Below are positions 8,572-17,210 of a stretch of DNA of 64,000 bases, piece after piece. The translations under genes and the position numbers were made by a program. Location of the stretch: the NCBI GenBank assembly GCA_036387315.1, contig DASVTY010000058.1:34118-98117 (forward strand), read 5' to 3'. Numbering within the stretch: the first letter of the stretch is position 1; every line of letters begins with the position of its first letter. The notes under the pieces are model-generated. The model was not told where the DNA came from and ran no database searches. It was given only the letters and a program-made list of their open reading frames with translations. The DNA is from JALZCH01 sp036387315 (GTDB lineage Bacteria; Acidobacteriota; Blastocatellia; Pyrinomonadales; Pyrinomonadaceae).

Positions 8572-9318
8572 ATGAAAAAAACTTCAGTCCCCGCCGCAAC
8601 AAGCGTCGAATTATCCGTCGAATCAATTTTGCTCGACTCGGATTTGTTCGTGAAATATAAATCAGCCGAACGCGCCGTTAAACTGCTCCAGGACGCAATC
8701 GAACGCAGTCCGCGATCAGTACCGCTGAGAGAAAAATTGCGCGAAATCTGCGCCTCGAACGGAAATATCAGCGAAGCCGCGCGTCAATGTCTCGCTCTCG
8801 CCAGCCTTTACATCAACCGCGAAGATTTCGAGCCGGCTTACGACCGACTTCAGGAAGCAAAATTGCTCGACCCGCGCATCTCAATCGCTTCCGGTCTCGA
8901 AGCCATTCGCCGGGCGAAACACCCGGAATTTGCCGTCGGAACTGTTTATCAAAGTCCACAGGCGGCAAAAGCAGCCGCGCCGCCCGTTTTCCGCCGCGAT
9001 GCCGCTTTCGCCGGAGATTTGTCGCTCGTCAGCCTTTTCGACGTGATTCAAGTAGCGGAAAATTCAAAACTGACGGGACTTTTAACTTTAAAATCGTCGC
9101 CGAACATCGGCAGCGTCGCTTTTAACGTCGGCAAAATCGTTGACGCCGAAGCGAGCGGCGCAACCGGAATCGCCGCTTTTCGCCGCGTCGTCGAAATGAC
9201 TGACGGCGCATTTGAATTTATGCTGTCGGAAAAAGAATTTCCCGTCGTCATTCAAGCCGCTTCAAACACAAACCTGCTGCTCGACACGCTGAGCGATATG
9301 GATGAGGAAAATAAGTAA
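8572..9318 (+). CDS. DUF4388 (PATAN-type) domain protein with N-terminal TPR-like helices
   Basis: This is a 248-aa cytoplasmic protein. Residues about 20-110 are helical with TPR-like spacing (KYKSAERAVKLLQDAIERSP, REDFEPAYDRLQEAKLLDP). Residues about 142-232 match DUF4388: FAGDLSLVSLFDVIQVAENS, then GLLTL, then a VAFNVGKIVDAE segment. DUF4388 proteins are found near two-component and motility systems in deltaproteobacteria and Acidobacteria, and a role in signalling or protein interaction is inferred. No partner gene is visible beside it. It is preceded by the palindromic terminator, so it has its own promoter in the 8463-8571 gap. Confidence 0.75.
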   Translation: MKKTSVPAATSVELSVESILLDSDLFVKYKSAERAVKLLQDAIERSPRSVPLREKLREICASNGNISEAARQCLALASLYINREDFEPAYDRLQEAKLLDPRISIASGLEAIRRAKHPEFAVGTVYQSPQAAKAAAPPVFRRDAAFAGDLSLVSLFDVIQVAENSKLTGLLTLKSSPNIGSVAFNVGKIVDAEASGATGIAAFRRVVEMTDGAFEFMLSEKEFPVVIQAASNTNLLLDTLSDMDEENK

Positions 9319-9401
9319 TAACAGATCACGAAAAACAATTAGATTATCGGTTGGGCGTTCATTCTCGTCCTTTTAAACTAAATTTTAATTGAGGTTAAAT
9401 T

Positions 9402-10358
9402 ATGGCAACAGTATTATATTGTGAATGTGGAGCAGGTTATCGTCTGGAAATTAATGAAGATACTGTTTTTCCGTGTCAAAAATGCGAGAGGCTTATCTTT
9501 TTTATAGCTTCACCCACCCAGCCTATTGTGCCAATTCGCCCTGTTTTAACTACTCAGCGCACATATCGCTCAGCTAAAAAAGAAAAACCGCTTTTTGAGA
9601 GTGCATTTGTTGATTCAAAACAAACTTATTTTACTAACCGATTGGTTCCAATTCTCGGAGTTGTAGCTTTAGTGATTGGTCTTGCACTTACATATTTTAA
9701 TATTCGACCGCAAAGTGTTAAACAAGCAAATTCAGCCGATATGCCTTCGCCGTTCTTGGCTTCTGCTTCGACAACTCCAAACATATCATCAATCGCTAAC
9801 GCTAATAATCAAAACAACAAATCCGCCAAAAACAGTTCTACGTCACAAAATAATTCTAAAGCGGCTAATTCGCAAACCGAAATGGGAAATACTTCCCTTG
9901 CAAATAATTCTACTGTTACAGCAAGTCCTTCGCCCACTCCATTAGTTGAGCGCCTTGCTAATGGGGCTAACATTATTCGTCCGCAAGGAGCAGGTGGACG
10001 CGGAGTTGTGCGCGTATTGAACGGAACTAGCTCGGACGCTATCGCTAAACTGGTTGACTACTCAACGGGTAAAACTCACCGCCTTATGTATATTCGTTCT
10101 AATAGTAATGCATCTATTAGAAATATTGCAGTGGGTAATTATACTTTGAAGTTCAGCTTGGGGTCAGGATATGATAGCAATTCAGGTAATTTTTTATACA
10201 GCAAGTCATTTTCAAAATTCGATGACATTTTAACTTTTGAGGAACTTAGAACGCAGGGGAGATTTCAATGGGGAGAGTTTGAGGTAACATTAAACCCTGT
10301 AGCATATGGTAATGCACAAACCTCATCAATAAGCGCTACTGATTTTGAAGACAAATAA
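9402..10358 (+). CDS. Hypothetical zinc-ribbon single-pass membrane protein
   Basis: The 318-aa protein is not recognised as a named family. The N-terminus has a CxC...CxxC zinc-ribbon-like pair (CEC at residues 7-9, CQKC at 26-29). One membrane segment follows near residues 85-105 (LVPILGVVALVIGLALTYF). After it comes an Asn/Ser/Thr-rich low-complexity linker of about 70 residues and a folded-looking C-terminal domain (GRGVVRVLNGTSSDAIAKL). The DNA is clearly more AT-rich and uses more A/T-ending codons than its neighbours, which suggests recent acquisition or relaxed selection. The layout suggests sensing on the cytoplasmic side and an extracytoplasmic C-terminal domain, but function is unknown. 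Confidence 0.7.
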   Translation: MATVLYCECGAGYRLEINEDTVFPCQKCERLIFFIASPTQPIVPIRPVLTTQRTYRSAKKEKPLFESAFVDSKQTYFTNRLVPILGVVALVIGLALTYFNIRPQSVKQANSADMPSPFLASASTTPNISSIANANNQNNKSAKNSSTSQNNSKAANSQTEMGNTSLANNSTVTASPSPTPLVERLANGANIIRPQGAGGRGVVRVLNGTSSDAIAKLVDYSTGKTHRLMYIRSNSNASIRNIAVGNYTLKFSLGSGYDSNSGNFLYSKSFSKFDDILTFEELRTQGRFQWGEFEVTLNPVAYGNAQTSSISATDFEDK

Positions 10359-10419
10359 ATGCTACTGTTATAGAAATTGCTACTTATCAGTTAATTTTCA
10401 CTTTTCGCCGAAACAAGAT

Positions 10420-10449
10420 ATAGTGCTATTGCTCTCTCTGTAGCACTAT
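10420..10449 (+). promoter_or_regulatory. Hairpin directly before the smc start codon
   Basis: ATAGTGCTA (10420-10428) and TAGCACTAT (10441-10449) form a perfect 9-bp stem with a 12-nt loop. The right arm ends 3 nt before the smc ATG at 10453, and no purine-rich ribosome binding site is visible. The hairpin could terminate transcription from the upstream gene, or control smc translation. There is no U-run after it, so the first role is weak. Confidence 0.45.
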
Positions 10450-10452
10450 TCA

Positions 10453-13400
10453 ATGTTTAGGCTTCAAAGACTTGAAATAACTGGTTTTAAATCTTTTGCG
10501 GATTACACGGAAATAATTTTCACCGAAAACGGCGGAATTACAGCCGTCGTCGGTCCGAACGGATGCGGAAAATCAAACGTTTCCGACGCGATTGCTTGGG
10601 TTTTAGGCGAGCAAAGCGCGAAATCTCTGCGCGGCGCGGAAATGCAGGACGTGATTTTTCAAGGCACACGCTCGCGCCAGCCTTCGGGAATGGCGGAAGT
10701 CGTGCTGCACTTCGTCCGTGACGATTCTTTTGCGGACGTTTTCGAAACGGACGACATTGACGAAGCCTTGAGCGAGTTTGACGAGCAAACGGCGGAATTC
10801 GGCGATTTTGAAAATCCGCCAGCCGAAATCGCCAATTCGCAAACGGAAAACGGTTTTCATCCCGAATCAAACGGACACGGTGCGCAGCAAATCGCCGCCG
10901 TCGGAACAGCCGTTGCGCCTGCAAAAACGCAATCAAAACGCCGCTGGAAATCGCGCCGCGCGCAGCTCGATTTTGCGCCGGGCGAAGCCGTTTCGATTAC
11001 ACGCCGTTTGTATCGTTCGGGCGAAAGCGAATATTTGCTGAACAATCGCGCCTGCCGTTTGCGCGACATTCAAGACCTTTTTTCCGGCACGGGGCTTTCC
11101 GGCGCGCATTACGCTTTGATTCAGCAGGAGCGGATCAGTCAAATTCTCTCGTCAAAGCCTTCAGACCGCCGCGCGCTGGTTGAAGAAGCCGCCGGAATTA
11201 CCAAATTTCGCACGCGACAGCGCGCAGCCGAAATCCGGCTCGAATCTGCAAAAAACAATTTGCGCCGTTTGTCCGACATTGTTTCGGAAGTCGAGCGACA
11301 GGCAAACGCTTTGCGAAGACAGGCAGCCCGCACACAGCGTTACAAGCAGATGCGCGAAGAGCTGCGCGAGCTTCAGCGCAAAGTATTCGCTGCCGAAGGA
11401 AAAGAATTTACCGCCAATCTAACCGATTTGCGCGGAAAGCTCGCCGCCGCAATTGCCGAAGAGCAGAATTTGGCTGAACTGGTCACGGCTCAAACCGAGA
11501 AATCTCGACAAGCGACTCAAACGGCGCGAGAATCGGAAGAAATTTTAGCTCAGATTCGCCAGCAAATTTCAGAAGCCGCAATTCGCAGAGAACGCGCCGC
11601 TCGCGATTTCGCGCACCAAACAGAGCAAGCGGCATCGCTCGAAGAACGTTGCGCGGCGCTGCGTTTTGAAATCAAATCAAACGAAAAACGGCTTCACGAA
11701 ATCGCCGCAGACCGCAAGCGTCTGCTCGAAAAAAACGAACAGGCGAGCAAATCGAATCAAACCGAATCAACTGATTTGCAAACCGCCGAAACCGATTTCC
11801 GGCAAAAACAATCCGAAGTTTTAAAGCTCGAAAGCGAAATCGAAGAAACGCGCCATTTGCTTTTGCAGCACACAGCGGCGGCTGAGCGGTTGCGTGAAAT
11901 CGCCAAACAACAGGCAAACGCGCTCGAACGTCTCGCCGAACGCGCCGAAGGATTGGAGCGCGAACACGCACGCGCCGAACAAACTTTTGCCGAAAAGAAA
12001 CGGGAAGCCGCCGGGCTTGAAACAAAAGTCGCCGCGCAGCGCGAGCTTCTTGCGGATTTAAAAGCGCGCAAGGAAAAGGCTCTCGAATCTGTCAAACAAT
12101 CGCAAAACGGGCTGCGCGAAGCCGAAACGGTTTTTAATAAAATCCGCGATGAAGCAAACGGAGTTCGTCATCGCCGCGAAACACTCGAAAAACTGGACAC
12201 AAGCAATGCAATGCTCGCGCCTGCGGTGCAAAAGCTGTTTGCGGCGCGTGAAAAGCTCGGCGTCAATTTGCGCGGAACGCTGGCGGATTTTTTCAATGTC
12301 GAAGCAAGCTATGAAAAAGCGGTCGAAGCGGTTTTCGGCGCGCGTCTGCAAACCGTTTTGATCGAATCACACGAAGACGCCCGAAAAATCGCCGAATGGC
12401 TGCGTGAGAACAATGCAGGAAAATTAGATTTATTGGTTTGTTCGTCGTTCGTCGTTCGTCGTTCGTCGTTCGTCGTAAATAATGGCAGAATCGCAGATTT
12501 AATTGGAGTTTCCGATGATTTGCTTGAAATTCTGCGCGAGATTTTCCCGCGGGAAACGGATTTCCACGTTGTGGAAAACTTTGCGGCAGCGGAAAATTTA
12601 TCGAACGAAAACTGCGTCACGCTCGACGGCGAATTGATTTATAAAAACCGCTTGTTCTCGCTCGGCAAAACCGGAAAAGAAACTGGCGGGATTTTGAGTT
12701 TCAAACGCGAATTGCGCGAGCTTGCGGCAAAGGCTGAAAAACTGAAAAGCGAATTGGAAATTGCCGCAGAAACGGTTAAACACGCGCGGGCTGATTTGAC
12801 GAAACAGGAAAATTTTATCACCGATTTTCAGTCGCAGATTTTGCTCGCCGAACGCGAATTAATGTCGCTCGGCAGCAGTTTTGACGCGGCAAAACAAGAT
12901 TGCGAGCGAGCCGAACGACATCAAAAAGTTGTCGCCGACGAAATTTTGAGACTCGCAGCCGAAAGAGACGACACCGAAAACAAACGCGCGAAAGCCGAGC
13001 GCGAAGCAAAAACGGCGGAAAACGAGCGCGTTGCCGCGTCGGAAAAGTTGGGCAGAATTTCCGCCGTTTTGCTCGAAACAAAACGCGAAGCCGAACATTT
13101 TAACTTGGTTTTAAGCGAGCGCCGCGCCGCCGCCGCCGCCGAAGCCGAACGCCGCCGCAGCTTGCAAAACGCTCTGCGGCGCGTCGAAAACGATCACGGC
13201 GAGCTTGCTTTTCGTTTGGAAAAACAGCGCAAAGAACTGGAAGAAACCGATTTAAAATTTGAAAATCTGCGTAAATCGCTTCATGCGCTCGAACATCAAA
13301 CAGCTTCTGCCGAAAACGAAAAGAAAACGGAAAACGAAAAGCTCTCCGCCGCGAGCGAAAATCTGCAAACGGCGCGCGCCGATGCCGACCGTTTGACGGC

Positions 13401-14220
13401 TGAGTTAAACGAATCAAACAAAAAAGCCGCCGCCGCGAAAGACCAGCGTGCCGCACTCGAAGTTACGCAGGCGGAAACAGCGACAAAACTCGAAAATTTG
13501 CGGGAAAATTGTTATCAGGAATTGGGCGAGCGGCTTGAAAATCTGTTTGCAGATGAACTATTCGACGATTTTGATTTGCCGGAGGAAAAACGTCGAGTCG
13601 AATCTTTGCGTGAAAAGATTGAAGGTTTCGGCGCGGTTAATTTGCTGGCGCTCGAAGAATTGAACGGAACGGAAGAGCGCCTTTTGTTTTTGACGAGCCA
13701 GCGCAAAGACATTGTGGACAGCATTGCGACGGCGGAAGAAGCGCTCGATGAAATAAAACGCCGCTCCAGAGAACGTTTCGAGCAGGCTTTTGCCGAAATC
13801 AACCGCAATTTTACAGAGCTTTTCGCAGAGCTTTTCGGCGGCGGGCGCGGCGAAATGAATTTGCTGGATGCAGCCGACGTGCTCGAATCCGGCATCGAAA
13901 TTATCGCGCAGCCGCCGGGAAAACGTCTGCAAAATTTGCTGCTCTTGTCGGGCGGCGAAAAAGCTATGACGGCGATTGCGCTAGTGCTGGCGATTTTCCG
14001 TTTTCGTCCAGCGCCGTTTTGTTTGCTCGACGAAGTTGACGCGCCGCTCGACGAAGCAAACGTCGGGCGTTTCGTCGAAAAAATCGCCGTGATGTCGGAA
14101 AACACGCAGTTTATCGTCATCACGCACAACAAACGGACGATGGAAGCGGCGCGCGCGCTTTACGGCGTGACGATGGAAGAGGCTGGCGTATCAAAAGTTG
14201 TTTCGGTAAAATTCGAGTAA
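10453..14220 (+). CDS. smc: Chromosome partition/condensation protein SMC
   Basis: The 1255-aa protein has the SMC layout. An N-terminal ATPase half carries Walker A GPNGCGKSN (34-42). Then come a long coiled coil, a hinge near residues 560-690, a second coiled coil, and a C-terminal half with signature LLLLSGGEKAMTAIAL (near residue 1165) and Walker B FCLLDEVDAPLD. It compacts and segregates the chromosome with ScpA/ScpB. Two oddities are visible. An acidic, low-complexity insertion of about 80 residues (90-170) interrupts the N-terminal head. Five tandem heptamers at 12441-12475 encode SSFVVRRSSFVV (about 664-675) inside the hinge. No scpA or scpB is nearby. Confidence 0.95.
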   Translation: MFRLQRLEITGFKSFADYTEIIFTENGGITAVVGPNGCGKSNVSDAIAWVLGEQSAKSLRGAEMQDVIFQGTRSRQPSGMAEVVLHFVRDDSFADVFETDDIDEALSEFDEQTAEFGDFENPPAEIANSQTENGFHPESNGHGAQQIAAVGTAVAPAKTQSKRRWKSRRAQLDFAPGEAVSITRRLYRSGESEYLLNNRACRLRDIQDLFSGTGLSGAHYALIQQERISQILSSKPSDRRALVEEAAGITKFRTRQRAAEIRLESAKNNLRRLSDIVSEVERQANALRRQAARTQRYKQMREELRELQRKVFAAEGKEFTANLTDLRGKLAAAIAEEQNLAELVTAQTEKSRQATQTARESEEILAQIRQQISEAAIRRERAARDFAHQTEQAASLEERCAALRFEIKSNEKRLHEIAADRKRLLEKNEQASKSNQTESTDLQTAETDFRQKQSEVLKLESEIEETRHLLLQHTAAAERLREIAKQQANALERLAERAEGLEREHARAEQTFAEKKREAAGLETKVAAQRELLADLKARKEKALESVKQSQNGLREAETVFNKIRDEANGVRHRRETLEKLDTSNAMLAPAVQKLFAAREKLGVNLRGTLADFFNVEASYEKAVEAVFGARLQTVLIESHEDARKIAEWLRENNAGKLDLLVCSSFVVRRSSFVVNNGRIADLIGVSDDLLEILREIFPRETDFHVVENFAAAENLSNENCVTLDGELIYKNRLFSLGKTGKETGGILSFKRELRELAAKAEKLKSELEIAAETVKHARADLTKQENFITDFQSQILLAERELMSLGSSFDAAKQDCERAERHQKVVADEILRLAAERDDTENKRAKAEREAKTAENERVAASEKLGRISAVLLETKREAEHFNLVLSERRAAAAAEAERRRSLQNALRRVENDHGELAFRLEKQRKELEETDLKFENLRKSLHALEHQTASAENEKKTENEKLSAASENLQTARADADRLTAELNESNKKAAAAKDQRAALEVTQAETATKLENLRENCYQELGERLENLFADELFDDFDLPEEKRRVESLREKIEGFGAVNLLALEELNGTEERLLFLTSQRKDIVDSIATAEEALDEIKRRSRERFEQAFAEINRNFTELFAELFGGGRGEMNLLDAADVLESGIEIIAQPPGKRLQNLLLLSGGEKAMTAIALVLAIFRFRPAPFCLLDEVDAPLDEANVGRFVEKIAVMSENTQFIVITHNKRTMEAARALYGVTMEEAGVSKVVSVKFE
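12441..12475 (+). repeat. Five perfect TTCGTCG heptamers inside the smc hinge
   Basis: The 7-mer TTCGTCG is repeated five times without error and is read in frame as a 7-residue peptide repeat (SSFVVRR SSFVV). It belongs to the same class of short tandem repeats seen in gaps elsewhere in the window but lies within coding DNA. Confidence 0.9.
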
Positions 14221-14245
14221 AGTTTCAGACGGAGTAAACGCGCAG

Positions 14246-14929
14246 ATGGAAATGACGACAACATTAGACAATTTCGCGGCAATTGAGTTTTTGGCTAATG
14301 GCAAAGGCTTTTACGACAAGGTGATTTTGTTGTCCGGCGTGTCGTGGAATCAATACGAACAATTTTTAAATGATTTTGAAGAAAAAGCCGGTTGGCATCT
14401 CGCCTACGACGACGGAAATTTGGAAATTATGCCGCCTTTAGCAGAACACGAAACTCCGAGCCGAACAATTGATTTGATTGTTTATGTATATTCAACGCAT
14501 TTTGATTTAACGATTGAATCTCTTGGCTCGACGACTTTTCGCCATAAGCTGAAGAAGAAAGGCGTTGAGCCGGACGCCTGTTTTTATGTGCAGAGCGCCG
14601 ATAAAATTATCGGTAAGTCGGATGAGCTAACACCTGAAAACTATCCTGTTCCTGACGTTGCCGTAGAAATTGATGTCACGCACGGCTCGCTTGATAAATT
14701 TTCAATTTATGTGGCGCTCGGCGTGCCGGAATTATGGATTTACGACGGCAAAAACGTCAGTTTTTATCAACTCGCGGGCGATATCTACAACAAAACGGAA
14801 GCAAGCCCAGCGCTTCGGCATTTGACGGCGACGGTTTTAACCGATTTCTTAACTTTGAGCCGAACCCAAGGGCAAACCGTCGCTTTAAGACGCTTCCGCG
14901 AATGGCTCAAAGAACGGAAAGCAGTTTGA
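14246..14929 (+). CDS. Uma2 family (DUF820) putative endonuclease
   Basis: The 227-aa protein matches the Uma2/DUF820 family, a PD-(D/E)XK-fold group very abundant in cyanobacteria and in some Acidobacteria. Visible motifs are EIMPPLAEHE, GVEPDACFYV, PDVAVEIDVTHGSLDKFSIY, and GVPELWIYDG, with the acidic and lysine positions expected of the nuclease core. The biological role of Uma2 proteins is not established; a link to mobile DNA has been proposed. It starts 25 bp after smc, and the next gene begins 17 bp after its stop, so it may be cotranscribed with both. Confidence 0.85.
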   Translation: MEMTTTLDNFAAIEFLANGKGFYDKVILLSGVSWNQYEQFLNDFEEKAGWHLAYDDGNLEIMPPLAEHETPSRTIDLIVYVYSTHFDLTIESLGSTTFRHKLKKKGVEPDACFYVQSADKIIGKSDELTPENYPVPDVAVEIDVTHGSLDKFSIYVALGVPELWIYDGKNVSFYQLAGDIYNKTEASPALRHLTATVLTDFLTLSRTQGQTVALRRFREWLKERKAV

Positions 14930-14946
14930 TTCGCAATACAATTTCA

Positions 14947-15801
14947 ATGAAATTTTGGTCATTTTTATTAATCGCGTTTTGGTTGGTGATTTTCAGCCAA
15001 TCGGCGTTCGCTCAGTCAAAAGGTAAAAATCGAAAAACGACGGTGAAACCGCCTGAAGCGGTAGCCGCGCCGACGACTAAACCTGTTTCGCCCGAAACTG
15101 AAAATCTCGCTCCGGTCGTTGCTGCGCCTACGGGCAAGAAAAATCACCGCGACGCTTTGGTGCAAAACGAAAATCCAAAAACAAACGGCGACGCGCAGAA
15201 AGCAGCGGCGAAAATGCTTTACGCTTACGAGTTTTCGCAGCCGGATTTTGTCGTCAATCACGTTTTGATCGAACACGACGAGAACGGAAAGGGGACAATT
15301 ACTTTTGAAAAACGACAGCTCGGCGAACCGATTACCGACCCGATTCAAATTGCGCCCGCCGCGCTCGAACGAATCAAAAAATTGTGGAGCGAGTTGAATT
15401 TTCTGGATTCGACCGACGTTTATCAATCTGCGAAGTACGATTATCCGCATCTCGGACAGATGAAATTGCGGATGGAGACGGACGGAAGAAAACGCGAAGC
15501 CGGATTAAATTGGACTGAAAACAAGACGGCGGAAAGTTTGACGAAAGAGTACAAACGTCTGACAGAGCATTACATCTGGCTTTTCGACATCAATCTGGCG
15601 CGCGAAAACCGCCCGCTCGAAGCGCCGAAATTGGTTGAGAAATTGGAAGGCTTGATTAAACGCGGCGAGATTCACGACGTTGCTTTGCTGCTCCCAATTT
15701 TGCGCGAAATCAAAGACGAAGAGCGGATTCCGCTGATCGCCAGAAATCACGCCGAGCGCATTATAAAACTTATCGGGAAGATGTCTGAGAAGAAACAGTA
15801 A
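14947..15801 (+). CDS. Hypothetical secreted protein
   Basis: This 284-aa protein has a clear signal peptide (FWSFLLIAFWLVIFSQSAFA, then QSKG), a Pro/Thr/Ala-rich linker to about residue 75 and a folded domain of about 200 residues containing FVVNHVLIEHDENGKGTITF and LKLRMETDGRKREAGLNW-like strands. The mature domain was not recognised. The ATG at 14947 is chosen because it starts the signal peptide; the frame is open much further upstream but overlaps the Uma2 gene. Its last 32 bp overlap the convergent CapA-like gene. Confidence 0.7.
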   Translation: MKFWSFLLIAFWLVIFSQSAFAQSKGKNRKTTVKPPEAVAAPTTKPVSPETENLAPVVAAPTGKKNHRDALVQNENPKTNGDAQKAAAKMLYAYEFSQPDFVVNHVLIEHDENGKGTITFEKRQLGEPITDPIQIAPAALERIKKLWSELNFLDSTDVYQSAKYDYPHLGQMKLRMETDGRKREAGLNWTENKTAESLTKEYKRLTEHYIWLFDINLARENRPLEAPKLVEKLEGLIKRGEIHDVALLLPILREIKDEERIPLIARNHAERIIKLIGKMSEKKQ

Positions 15802-17026
15802 CGCTGCCGTCTTCTTTAATCAGCGGCGCGTTTGCGCCGAAATCATCTTGCGAAAGCTGTCTCACCTTTGCAACGGCTGCCCGATTTGTTTTGTCCAGAA
15901 CCGGAACTCCGCGTCCGATTTGTTTTCCGGCGTGAATTTTACCGCCTAAAAACTTTCCGTCCGCAGCAATTTTCGCTTCCAAAATCATTGTCAGCGCAGT
16001 CGCGTCTTTTAAACCGAACCAGCCGTAAGTCGCAAAATTTCCGAGCGAGTAAGCGACGAGCCGGTCTTTGTAAATTTCCATTCCGCGCAAAACGTGCGGT
16101 CCGTGTCCCAAAACCAAATCCGCTCCGGCGTCAATCACCGTCCGCGCAAAAAGCCGCAGATTGCCGCGTTTTTCGCTGTAGAAAATCTCGGTTTGCCGAG
16201 GGACGCGCTGCGCGTCCGTGCCTTCCGCGCCGCCGTGAAACGAAACGACCACGATGTCGGCTTTTTTGGTTTGCTCCTGCACGACGCGGCGCGCGGTTTC
16301 CAAATCGTTGACGTTTAAAGAAACGTTGTTGTGCGCGAAACCGATGAAAGCGATTTTTTTGCCTTTCGATTCAAGATAAGCGACGGCAAATTGATTTCTG
16401 TCGCTGCCTGCGTGTTTGATTCCGAGCGAATCGAGAACTTTTCTGGTGCTGGCGCGCCCGGCGTCGCCAAAATCCGAAGCGTGATTGTTTGCCACGCTCA
16501 AAACATCAAATCCGGCTTCTTTCAAATATTTGCCGTAACGAGTCGGAACTTGAAAGGCGAAACAGGTAAACTTTTTCGCAGGTTTTTCAGGCAAGGCGTT
16601 TGCGGGCGGCGGTTGGGGAATTGGCGTCGGCTCGATTTTAGCTTCCGGTTTTGTTTCTCCGGCTTTTTTGGCAGCGAAAAATTGCGGACATTTTTCCGAC
16701 ACTCCGGTGTCAATCAACGGTCCTTCCAAATTGCCGAAAGCGATGTCGGCGGCGGACAAGATCGGCGTCACTTCTTCGAGCATCTCCGCGCCGTCTTTGG
16801 GCGGCATTCTCGTGTCGTCCGGGAAAGTCGAAGCGAGCATAATATCGCCGACGGCGGCAATCGTAATCGGTTCTTGATTTAGAGACGGTTGGCGAATTTG
16901 CGGCTGGCTTTCGCTTGTTGCCGACACTTGGGGTAGAGTCAGACTACGCTCGCCGCTTTGACACGCCGAAGTCAGAGAGACAATAAAACTAATCAAAATG
17001 AAAAACGAATTTAATTTTGTGAACAT
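15770..17026 (-). CDS. CapA-family (poly-gamma-glutamate synthesis type) metallophosphoesterase, probable lipoprotein
   Basis: This 418-aa protein has an N-terminal signal with a possible lipobox (LTSAC). A CapA/PGA_cap domain follows: ITIAAVGDIMLAS, ADIAFGNLEGPL, FDVLSVANNHASDFG, KKIAFIGFAHNN, VVSFHGGAEG and LVLGHGPHVLRGMEIYKDRL. These carry the Asp, Asn and His metal ligands of the family. A proline-rich insert interrupts it near residues 120-150. Family members act in polyglutamate capsule anchoring or as envelope phosphoesterases; without capBC genes nearby, a general envelope role is more likely. It converges with and overlaps the preceding gene by 32 bp. Confidence 0.82.
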   Translation of the reverse strand: MFTKLNSFFILISFIVSLTSACQSGERSLTLPQVSATSESQPQIRQPSLNQEPITIAAVGDIMLASTFPDDTRMPPKDGAEMLEEVTPILSAADIAFGNLEGPLIDTGVSEKCPQFFAAKKAGETKPEAKIEPTPIPQPPPANALPEKPAKKFTCFAFQVPTRYGKYLKEAGFDVLSVANNHASDFGDAGRASTRKVLDSLGIKHAGSDRNQFAVAYLESKGKKIAFIGFAHNNVSLNVNDLETARRVVQEQTKKADIVVVSFHGGAEGTDAQRVPRQTEIFYSEKRGNLRLFARTVIDAGADLVLGHGPHVLRGMEIYKDRLVAYSLGNFATYGWFGLKDATALTMILEAKIAADGKFLGGKIHAGKQIGRGVPVLDKTNRAAVAKVRQLSQDDFGANAPLIKEDGSVTVSSQTSSR

Positions 17027-17210
17027 TTACGGTTTACGGAAAAGCCCTGTTGTTGACGCTTTCGCGGGATGTTTGATTGACCGAATTCAAGAATAATCGA
17101 GAACTAAAAAAAAATCCAATTGACTGAATCAAAACCGTTTCGCTCCGGCGCGAAAGGTGAAAAACGGCTGCCTGTGTTAAGCTGAAATCAAAATTTCTTT
17201 TCTCGCGAAC

